Shown here in pieces: positions 9,198 through 17,900 of a DNA stretch of 64,000 bases (position 1 is its first letter; the number at the start of each line of letters is the position of its first letter). Both the position numbers and the translations under genes were made by a program. Under the pieces are notes generated by a model. The model was given only the letters and a program-made list of their open reading frames with translations. It was not told where the DNA came from and ran no database searches. Source of the stretch: Algoriphagus zhangzhouensis (lineage in GTDB: Bacteria; Bacteroidota; Bacteroidia; Cytophagales; Cyclobacteriaceae); NCBI RefSeq assembly GCF_900148515.1, contig NZ_FRXN01000003.1, positions 724,757 through 788,756 of the forward strand. The letters run 5' to 3'.

Positions 9198-10295
9198 ATG
9201 ATTCTCAGACATTATAAAAACCTCGATGGAGTAAGAGGTGTTGCCGCATTGATGATTATTGTTTTTCATTTTTTCGCATTGACTGATTATAATAGCAATA
9301 CATACCACCTAATGGAAAAAATCACCCCATTTGGAAAGTCTGGTGTTACTTTATTCTTTGTTTTATCTGGATTTTTAATCAGTAGAATTTTATTTAACAC
9401 GAAGACTGATAAAAATTACTTCAGCAATTTCTATTTGAGAAGATCATTGAGGATTTTTCCTCTGTATTACTTTTCACTAATCCTTTTCTATATATTTTAT
9501 CCCATTATTTTTAATAATCCAGTAGCCTCTTTGAAAGATATTGTAGTATTCGCTACCTATTTCCAGACCTTCCCAATAACATTTAATTGGCCTATTGAAG
9601 GCCCAGGGCACTTTTGGTCACTTTCTGTGGAAGAACATTTCTATTTAATATGGCCTGTATTGATCTATTTCTTAAGCGAAAAATCTATTAAAACATCCAT
9701 TTTCATCTTATTGATTGGATCATTTATTTTTAGAATCATCCTTTCCAATCAAGGGTATGATCCATTTTATTTCTCATTTACAAACTTTGATTCCCTTTCG
9801 CTAGGAGCTTTGACAGCATTAATGGAAAGAAATAAAAAATTCACAAGTTCAACTTTCCTAAAACCAATCTCCTATTTCCTTTTAACCACAATAGGGATAA
9901 CCGCAATGGTTTATATTATTTTCAATGGAAAGGAAATTCATATGATAACTAGCCTAAAATTGACCTTAATTTCAGTAATATATTTCCTTGGTATCAGTTT
10001 ATTAATCCTTTTAAAACCACAAAATCTCATCAATAAAACTTTAGAAGCCAAACCTCTTTCTTTTTTTGGAAAAATTAGTTACGGAACTTATGTCTACCAT
10101 ATATTCATTATCCAAATAGTTCGAGATATGATCCCTACCTCCATTTGGTTTCTAGATTTAATTATTGTGATTTTATTTAGCACTTTGATAGCATTCCTTA
10201 GCTATAATTTATTTGAAATCAGATTCTTAAAGCTTAAAAACAATTTCACATATTCAGGACCTAATTTAAAAGATGCTAAAATTAGAGTGTCCTAG
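9198..10295 (+). CDS. Acyltransferase 3 (OafA-type) membrane protein
   Basis: This 365-residue integral membrane protein has about ten hydrophobic segments. It opens with the family signature GVRGVAALMIIVFHF (residues 11-25, catalytic-type H24). A conserved RRSLRIFPLYY segment lies near residues 84-94. Family members O-acetylate cell-surface polysaccharides, O-antigen or peptidoglycan. The gene stands alone, convergent with the FG-GAP gene 42 bp away. It is much more AT-rich than its neighbours: two 60-base rows counted by hand (from 9481 and from 10021) each have 15 G+C, against 29 in the row from 8041. Horizontal acquisition is possible; the acceptor is unknown. Confidence 0.92.
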   Translation: MILRHYKNLDGVRGVAALMIIVFHFFALTDYNSNTYHLMEKITPFGKSGVTLFFVLSGFLISRILFNTKTDKNYFSNFYLRRSLRIFPLYYFSLILFYIFYPIIFNNPVASLKDIVVFATYFQTFPITFNWPIEGPGHFWSLSVEEHFYLIWPVLIYFLSEKSIKTSIFILLIGSFIFRIILSNQGYDPFYFSFTNFDSLSLGALTALMERNKKFTSSTFLKPISYFLLTTIGITAMVYIIFNGKEIHMITSLKLTLISVIYFLGISLLILLKPQNLINKTLEAKPLSFFGKISYGTYVYHIFIIQIVRDMIPTSIWFLDLIIVILFSTLIAFLSYNLFEIRFLKLKNNFTYSGPNLKDAKIRVS

Positions 10296-10337
10296 TTTTG
10301 GGTAATTAATCACACTAATTCGCGCATTAATAAATCC

Positions 10338-12440
10338 CTACCTCTTAAAGTAAGAATAAGAAGCAGGATTTTGCTTTCCTTCCGAGGTCATTGTACTGGT
10401 TTGACCCCAACTTTTCCTTTGCCAATAATAGAACTGCCCAGTTTCTGTTCCAACCAATAAATCTGGAACACCATCTTTGTTGAAATCAGAAACAACTGGG
10501 CCATCAGTATGTCCCATCAAGGTAACGGACAACACCCTGCCCATATATTCGAAAACAGTCTTCCCATCCTTTTTCCCCATATTTCTCATCCAATCTACTG
10601 CTGGTTTCGAAGCTACAATCAGGTCTTCTAGACCATCTCCGTCCCAATCATGAAAAGTAAACTTCAGTCGCCCACTGCTTTTTCCAGTCAATTGATTTAA
10701 CAATATGGGTTGGCCATCTGGAAAGACAAAATTGCGTTGGGGATGCTTCAACACAAGTTTTCCATCTTTCTTCTCGCGCAGGTAAACCGATAAATACCCT
10801 TCATAATCCATCAAAACTAGATCGCTTAACCCATCTCCATCGTAATCCATAATCCAAGGTGAGGTTCTCCAAGGAGCCAGTAATTCATTTCCATTTGACA
10901 CTCCCGGTACCCAAGCAGGCTTTTGCGGATCACCTTCCCACTCTACAGGCAATGGCTCCGGTCTGGCTAGTTTTGGTTCGGTTCTCGTTCCTATATTCTT
11001 AATGAAAACAATGTTTCCATTATGTTCATTGGCCAAAATATCTGGTAACTCATCCTCATCCCAAAAGCCTACAGCAATGGTTGAATAGCCCCATAAAGGT
11101 TCCTCGGTATTGGGTAAAGCTTCATGAGCTCTCAACAAAATCGGTTCTCCATCAATTTCCAGAAGCTTAGGGGCATCCCATTTCGGAGATTTTCCTCCTA
11201 GATTTTTGATAAAGCCAATATGGCCAACGCCATTTCCACTGAGAATATCATCCAGACCATCTCCGTCCCAATCAAAAATTCTAGGTGTGGTTAAAGCTCC
11301 AAAATCAACATATTTTGCCTCGGCTTGAATAAATTGAGGTGGCAAAAACTGGGGTATATCATTATCCAGCTTTCCTGTATTTTTCAAAAAAGAAATCTTG
11401 CCATCCTCATCTCCTCCCAGCATATCAATATGTCCATCCTTATCCCAGTCTATCGCCGTTAGGTGGATAGTTGCCCGAGATTCCATTTGGATGGGTAGAT
11501 TCTGATGCAAAAGAACTTTCCCTTCTTTAAACTTAGCTTCAGTTTTAGATCCTGCATTTTCGAAATAGAGGTAAAAATCATTATTCCAGGGGATATCAAA
11601 CTCTTCCTGCCCTTTTCCCATACTGATAAAGTCTAAATCTCCGTCTCCGTCAAAATCAGCCATCATTGGCATGAGTGAAAGTCCCTCTGCGAGGGAAGTT
11701 CCGTCATCTTTGAGAATACGTTGGGGCTTCCCAAAAACAGGATCTTCATCTGTACCCGAATTCTTCAAAAACAAAACATGGCTTTCCCCATCAATCTGTC
11801 GATCCAGATTTTCTATTGCCTTTGCTACTTTTCCCCGGTACTTTTTCCCACTATCTCGAGTGGCAACCGCAATCAAGTCATGGATACCATCACCATCAAA
11901 GTCAATAAACTTCCACTCTGTTTTTTTATTGTGTAAATAATCATAGCCATCATCGGGCAGATCAATTTCATCTTGATCCCAAAAGACATTTTGGGGAACA
12001 TTTTTATAGATCAGCAAGGATTCTCTTACTCGATCAGGAGTCAAAACATGGACCGAGCCATTGACATTGGAAACCTGAAATCTAGAACCATCATCTCCCA
12101 ATCTTCTACGCTCAAAAGAAACTTTCATTCCCCTTCGGAATACGGGCATGGGAACATTCCCTGAAATATTCTCGAAGTAAAAAATACCTGATTCGGCATA
12201 ACTTCCCGATTCTGAAATCAAAAGATCTAAATCTCCGTCTCCATCAAAGTCCATGGGCATCGGAACAGCTTTGAAGCCAACATCCAAATCCACCAGCATT
12301 CCAGGGTTATTATATTCAAGCTTTTGAAGTTGGTTACTTCCATACTGCTCAAAAGAGTCATTTTCAGTAGAAGATTGGCAAGAAAACAGAAGAAGGATAA
12401 AAGCTCCTGTAATGGAACTTCTCAAAAAAATTAAATCCAT
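10338..12440 (-). CDS. FG-GAP/VCBS repeat surface lipoprotein
   Basis: This 700-residue lipoprotein (Cys21 after LLLFS) is built from repeated calcium-binding loops of the type DxDGDGxxD. I count nine: near residues 64, 177, 263, 335, 392, 457 (degenerate DEDELPD), 533, 595 and 655. Such repeats form a seven-bladed, integrin-like or VCBS beta-propeller that binds Ca2+. Neighbouring ones are linked by SFLKNTG- and FIKNIGT-like strands. It is likely anchored on the cell surface, in adhesion or carbohydrate binding. No catalytic domain is visible. It is 165 bp downstream of the M48 protease gene, so co-transcription is possible but unproven. Confidence 0.88.
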   Translation of the reverse strand: MDLIFLRSSITGAFILLLFSCQSSTENDSFEQYGSNQLQKLEYNNPGMLVDLDVGFKAVPMPMDFDGDGDLDLLISESGSYAESGIFYFENISGNVPMPVFRRGMKVSFERRRLGDDGSRFQVSNVNGSVHVLTPDRVRESLLIYKNVPQNVFWDQDEIDLPDDGYDYLHNKKTEWKFIDFDGDGIHDLIAVATRDSGKKYRGKVAKAIENLDRQIDGESHVLFLKNSGTDEDPVFGKPQRILKDDGTSLAEGLSLMPMMADFDGDGDLDFISMGKGQEEFDIPWNNDFYLYFENAGSKTEAKFKEGKVLLHQNLPIQMESRATIHLTAIDWDKDGHIDMLGGDEDGKISFLKNTGKLDNDIPQFLPPQFIQAEAKYVDFGALTTPRIFDWDGDGLDDILSGNGVGHIGFIKNLGGKSPKWDAPKLLEIDGEPILLRAHEALPNTEEPLWGYSTIAVGFWDEDELPDILANEHNGNIVFIKNIGTRTEPKLARPEPLPVEWEGDPQKPAWVPGVSNGNELLAPWRTSPWIMDYDGDGLSDLVLMDYEGYLSVYLREKKDGKLVLKHPQRNFVFPDGQPILLNQLTGKSSGRLKFTFHDWDGDGLEDLIVASKPAVDWMRNMGKKDGKTVFEYMGRVLSVTLMGHTDGPVVSDFNKDGVPDLLVGTETGQFYYWQRKSWGQTSTMTSEGKQNPASYSYFKR

Positions 12441-12605
12441 AGATCAAAGGGTTTAGTGTCAAGTCAAAATAAAAACTTAAAACCAATTGACTATCATGAG
12501 GACAAGCAAAGTAACTGGATTTCAAAGCTTCACACTCTTAATAGCCTTGCGCTGTCAAAATGGACTAACCCTAATAACTTCTTAGATCTTTGGAAAAGAT
12601 GGACC

Positions 12606-13841
12606 TTACTTTTCCAACTTCGCCAATCTCTCCAGCAATGGAGGATGCGAGTAATTGACAAATACATAAACCGGATCCGGATTGATATTGCTGAGAGTTT
12701 TTACAGAAAGAGTCTTCAGCGCTTCCGCCAATGGCTTTCCTGCATAAGTATTTCTAGCAAAGGCATCCGCCTCAAATTCATTTTTTCTACTCAATACGTT
12801 CATTCCAATGCCAATGATCATGGAGATTGGGGAAAATAGCATGGTAAAGGCGATTAGATTCAATTGTACGGACCATTCCGATCCCCCTAAAGCCAAACTG
12901 AGGTTTTTACTAAAAATAAATTGAGCCAAAAGAAATAAGATCACCCCCACCTGAAGAACCGATGTCACCATACTCAAAATGATATGCTTCTTCTTAAAAT
13001 GCCCAACCTCATGAGCCAAAACAGCCACCAATTCTTCTTGAGTATGCTGCTCAATCAAAGTATCATAAAGCACCACTTTCTTTCTCTTTCCAAAACCAGA
13101 GAAAAAAGCATTGGCCTTCGAAGATCTTTTGCTTCCATCCATGACAAAAACATTATCTAGTGGAAAGGAAACAGATTTGGCGTAATCCATGATTTTGCTT
13201 TTCAATTCTCCATCTTCTAACGGAGTCAATTTATTGAAAAGAGGTAGAATCCAGGCAGTATAGAAGAAATTGACCAAAACCATAAATCCTGCAGCAAAAA
13301 TCCAAAAAATCCACCAAAACTCTTTCCCCATTTGATCGATTAGCCACAAAAACAACAATAGAAGGCCTCCACCTATGATGATGGAAAGAAGATATCCTTT
13401 GATTTTATCACCGAAAAAAGTACCAATTGAGGTTTTGTTAAAACCATATTTTTCCTCAATCACAAAAGTGGAATAATAATCAAATGGCAAGCTCAACAAA
13501 TCAGCCCCTACAAAGATGACCCCAAAGAAAATCAAAGATTGAATCATGGAATTATCTACAAAACTTCCGACCCAAGCATCAATAGCTCCAAACCACCCGA
13601 ACCAAATCAAAAGAATACTCAATGCAAATGAAAACAGGCCCGAGAAAAGTCCAAACTTATAATTCTCAGTTTGATAGGCTTTTGATTTCAAGAGTTCATC
13701 CTGATTTAAATGGTCAGATAAAGTATCCGGGATAGCTGGAACAGGTCTTTTGACATTCCGGTAGCTCAAAATTTTATCCACCAAAAAGCCAAACACCACC
13801 ACTCCCAACAAGAGGTTCTTTAATAGTTCTGGGCTCATCAA
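12606..13841 (-). CDS. M48 family zinc metalloprotease (Ste24/CAAX protease 1-like)
   Basis: This 411-residue polytopic membrane protease has the zinc motif H277-E-V-G-H281 and the downstream ligand region NEFEADAFA (about 354-362). DGSKRSSKANAFF (235-247) is typical of the Ste24 group. At least six hydrophobic segments are seen, including an N-terminal peptidase_M48_N-type region. Bacterial relatives cleave membrane or exported proteins. The gene begins 5 bp after the PorP/SprF-like gene, so the two are one transcript. That makes quality control of envelope or secretion proteins a reasonable inference. The first codon is Met-Met; either could start. Confidence 0.93.
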   Translation of the reverse strand: MMSPELLKNLLLGVVVFGFLVDKILSYRNVKRPVPAIPDTLSDHLNQDELLKSKAYQTENYKFGLFSGLFSFALSILLIWFGWFGAIDAWVGSFVDNSMIQSLIFFGVIFVGADLLSLPFDYYSTFVIEEKYGFNKTSIGTFFGDKIKGYLLSIIIGGGLLLLFLWLIDQMGKEFWWIFWIFAAGFMVLVNFFYTAWILPLFNKLTPLEDGELKSKIMDYAKSVSFPLDNVFVMDGSKRSSKANAFFSGFGKRKKVVLYDTLIEQHTQEELVAVLAHEVGHFKKKHIILSMVTSVLQVGVILFLLAQFIFSKNLSLALGGSEWSVQLNLIAFTMLFSPISMIIGIGMNVLSRKNEFEADAFARNTYAGKPLAEALKTLSVKTLSNINPDPVYVFVNYSHPPLLERLAKLEK

Positions 13842-13846
13842 ATATT

Positions 13847-14893
13847 TTAGAATTTAGGACAAGGCAATATTGTATCCCTTCTTGAAGGTTTGCCTTGATA
13901 TTTGTTTGGAAGGGTCCATGATAGACTCAACTCATGAGCGCCCCCTGACTGAATTCCCAATTGAGAAACGGTATAATCGAAGCTATATCCAATATTTAAC
14001 CCACTCAAGAGATTCACCCCCACCATCATCACAATGGCATCTCTGTTGCTTTGCTCATTGACAGGTTTATACGGTAACCCTCTATACCAAAGTCCAAAAA
14101 CCATTGGTTCCACATTGAAATAGGCACCTACATCAAGCTGCTCGAAAGGACCTTGTCTTTTGTAATTGAAGGTTGGAGTTAATGATCTCTGTCGACGCAT
14201 ATGGGTAAAATCTCCTCTATATCCGCCTTGTCCCAAATCGATTTTATAACCTCCATGCAAAGAGAATTTTGCAGGCAGTGGACTGATTCCATCTATGAAA
14301 GATTGATTGGGTTCATTGACATGATGTGCAGAAAGTCCCAACCAGAAATTTTCTGTAAAGAACAAACCACCCAAAGACAAAGAAAGCATACTAACAGGAT
14401 CACCTAAGCCTGGAATATCCGTTCCGGGTAAAATCGGACCAAAAGGATCGCTTGGGTTAATTTGATTGGCAAAAACCAAATTTTCATAAAACCCGATTTG
14501 TCTGCGGATATAGGTTGCCTGAAAGCCTGGTCTGAAATAGGAATTGTCCCCCAGTTTCAATTCGTAAGAAAATATTCCAGAAATCGAAGTTGATCTCAAT
14601 TTGGCAGCCCCTTCTGTATCTTGCATAACATGAATTCCTACTCCGGCATTGTAATCCGGCAGGTAGGTATCATAATAGGCCGAGAAGGTAGTAAACTGAG
14701 CGTCAATGCTTGGCCATTGATTTCTGTAATTGAAGCCTACCCTACCAGTTAACTCTCCTCCAGCCATGGCAGGATTTAGGTAAAGTGGGGCTGCATAATA
14801 TTGGCTATATTGCGGATCTTGGGCATAGGCAGAAAGACTCAGCAAAAATGCCAAGCACCCAAAAAAAACAATAGACAATGAAGACCGTAACAA
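13847..14893 (-). CDS. PorP/SprF family T9SS-associated outer-membrane protein
   Basis: This 348-residue protein has a signal peptide (to about residue 24, SAYAQ) followed by the family hallmark DPQYSQYYAAPLYLNPAMAG (25-44). The rest is beta-rich with a barrel appearance. In Bacteroidota, PorP/SprF-like proteins help export or anchor large substrates that carry the type B C-terminal domain. SprF is needed for the gliding adhesin SprB. This gene is divergent, 83 bp away, from the first of three giant type B proteins, which fits the paired genetics exactly. It is followed immediately by the M48 protease gene. Confidence 0.95.
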   Translation of the reverse strand: MLRSSLSIVFFGCLAFLLSLSAYAQDPQYSQYYAAPLYLNPAMAGGELTGRVGFNYRNQWPSIDAQFTTFSAYYDTYLPDYNAGVGIHVMQDTEGAAKLRSTSISGIFSYELKLGDNSYFRPGFQATYIRRQIGFYENLVFANQINPSDPFGPILPGTDIPGLGDPVSMLSLSLGGLFFTENFWLGLSAHHVNEPNQSFIDGISPLPAKFSLHGGYKIDLGQGGYRGDFTHMRRQRSLTPTFNYKRQGPFEQLDVGAYFNVEPMVFGLWYRGLPYKPVNEQSNRDAIVMMVGVNLLSGLNIGYSFDYTVSQLGIQSGGAHELSLSWTLPNKYQGKPSRRDTILPCPKF

Positions 14894-14934
14894 GTATTTG
14901 TTCGTTTATTTGAATATTCAGTCGCTTTTTAAAA

Positions 14935-14949
14935 CGAAACTACGTTTCG
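14935..14949. promoter_or_regulatory. Short palindrome in PorP / type B divergent promoter region
   Basis: CGAAAC (14935-14940) and GTTTCG (14944-14949) flank TAC, in the middle of the 83-bp gap between the divergent PorP/SprF-like and type B genes. It could be a shared operator. No regulator is identified. Confidence 0.25.
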
Positions 14950-14976
14950 GTTGTTTTAGAAAGCAGTTCGAAAAAT

Positions 14977-17900
14977 ATGAAAAGCAAGCCGCATTCCATA
15001 CATATACACCTTTTTTTAGCGTTTTTGACCCTGCTTTGTTGCACTTTAAATGAAAATACAGCTAAAGCACAGGGGTACAACGACAATGAATGGATTTTTG
15101 GCTATTGTGGTGGAAGCACAGAAAACAATTATTTATCCTTTGGTAAAGGAACTAATCCAACTGTTCAAACTCTCCCCGGATCAGTAATTGTTGACAAATT
15201 CAGCAACTCGCTGGCAATAGACCCAATTACTGGGCAGCCATTCTTTTATTCCAATGGTTCAATCGTATATGATTACAGTGGAGCTCCGATTCAAGGGCAG
15301 GTAGGAAATCTCAATGGACCAATTGACACCAGACAGCAAGTCGCAACAGGTTTTTTGGAATATGAACCAGAAGGAAATAAGTTGTTCTACTTATTTTATG
15401 TTTCACCAGGAGGTCAATTATTATACACATTGATCGACATGAATGCTCCCGGTCAAGCAACTGGAAATGAGCGCCCATTGGGAGAAATCACCGAACAAGA
15501 CCAGCAAATCGGAAATGCACAAGGTGCAATTCTCGTAGTCAAATCACCATCTTCGCCCTCCTATTTAATCAGCTTCGACGGAGGGAATCTTATTTCTCGA
15601 AGACTTGGCGATACTGCTGGAGATTTCACCCAAACAGACAGTCAAGGCATTCCTTTTACTCCAAAAGCAATCATTTTTGACGAAGAAAAAGGACAATTGA
15701 TCCTAATTCCTGAAAATGCCGGAGATGATATCGTCGTTGTTGATTTCAATACTAGTAGTGGTAATTTTGGATCTTCTACCTCCATTTCTCAATCCGGAGG
15801 AACCGAGCCAATTGAAGGGGCGGCCTTTTCTGAAGACGGCAGCTATGTTTATTTCTCAAGGGGAAATCAATTGTTCAGGGTTCCTTCTTCAGACCTTTCT
15901 GCAACTCCTGAGGAAATACCTCTAGATCCTCAGCCATCAACAGTATATGATTTAAAAGTCGGACCAGATGGAGAGCTTTATTTTATCTATGAAGAAGTAG
16001 ATGGAGGACCTCAATTGATTGGAAGAGTCAGCAACCCAAATGAACCGGATTTAACGTTGATTGAAGTTGAAATCGATCCATTTAATGGAACTGATTTTTG
16101 CGGAACCATTTTTCCCACATTTGCACCCAATGCAGATGTCGCTGCAACAGTAGACTTCACTTGGCAACCGGAAATGCCTTGTTCAAATAATCCGGTACAG
16201 TTGACTAGTGAAATCACACCAGAAAATTATCAACCTGTTTCGTTCAATTGGGAATTTGATCCTCCTTTGACAGACTCCGATGGCAATCCTCTAGATGCTG
16301 ATTACGAACAAGAGCATTTCCTGATCCCCGCAGATGCTACTGAAGGGCAAAGTGTCACGGTAACTCTTACAGTAACCTATGCTGACGGATCCACATCTGT
16401 GCCTGTCACCAAAACTATTCCCCTGACTGAAAACAATTTAGAAGCGAACTTCAATCCTTCAGACACTACAATTTGTGAAGGACAATGTGTGGATATTGCA
16501 GCATTGCTTCAAGCACAAAATTCCACCGGTGAAACAGGGGGAGAAGCTCCTCCAAGTGGTGGAGGTGATCAATACGAATATTTCTGGTCCAACTACCGTG
16601 AAGAAGGATGGGGAACACGTCAGGAAAACACGGTATGTCTTCCAGGTTTGTATTGGGTTTTAGTAAGAGAGCCGGACTCGGAATGCTATGCCTATGCAGA
16701 AATCCGAGTCAAAGTCTGGGATCTGGAGGACCAAAGTAACAATATCTGGTACTTTGGCGATGGAGCTGGGCTGGATTTTAATCCCGATCCAGATAATCCA
16801 GACGCACCAACACCTAGACCCATTGCCGAACGGCACCCTCAAAATATACCAGCCGGCACAACTACAATCTCAGATCAGGCAGGACAGGTTTTGTTCTTCA
16901 CGGATGGCGCCTCTGTCTGGGATTTAAACGGAGATCTCATGGAAAATGGAGACTCCATTGGTGGGGACAATAGCTCTAGTCAAAGTGTCATTGCTGTAGC
17001 AGTACCTCAGGAGCAAACCCTCTTTTATCTTTTTACGACTCAGCAAAGCGCAAATGGAAGTAATCAGGTAAAATTCTCTTTGGTGGACATCAAATCTGAC
17101 AACCCTGAGGGAGTTGGAAATGTAGTCACCAAAGACAATTTCTTGTTTAGCCCATCTACTGAACAATCCGCAGCATTTTCGGATGGAGATACCACATGGG
17201 TACTTTTCCATGAATTAGGGAATAATACTTTCCGGGCCTATCCAGTATCATCTGAAGGTATTGGTCAACCCGTCATGAGTTCAGTAGGTAGTAACCATGG
17301 ATTCAACTCCGGGGTTGGAGCCATGAAATTCAGTCCAGACGGGTCTCAGGTTGCAGTCACGATTTCTGAAGGAGGCTGTAATAAGCTGGAGATTTTTGAC
17401 TTCGACGCTGAAACGGGCGAAATGACAGAATATGCCAGAATTGACCTAGGTTGTGATGGAGATGTATATGGTTTAGAGTTTTCAGATAGTGGAGAAAAAG
17501 TCTTTGTTTCCTACAGAAATGGAGGACCAGGAATTGAAGAATTTGCCGTCAAACCTGTAGAAAACGACGATCCAGATGCCGCCACTTGTCCTGCCTGCTT
17601 TGATGGCGCTTCAACTCGAGCGCAACGAGAATCCTGTATCATTTCTACTCGACATGCAATCAGTCAAACTGGAGGAATGGATCTTGGAGCTTTGCAAATA
17701 GGGCCTGACGGAAATATTTATGTGGCTGTAGTTGGCTCCAATCAAATCGGTCAAATCTCAGTTGGATCAGGATGTGACTCTAATAGCACCTTCAACATGG
17801 ATGCGGTGGAACCTATGCCAGGAACCACCAATCTAGGGTTACCAAGTTTCGTTCAAAATAGTGGAAGTTCAATTCCAGAACCATCTCTCTTAGGACCTGA

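Noticed and set aside
12456-12839. 127-codon plus-strand frame over the M48 protease 3' end
   Set aside because: Antisense to a gene with intact catalytic motifs; composition matches a shadow frame.
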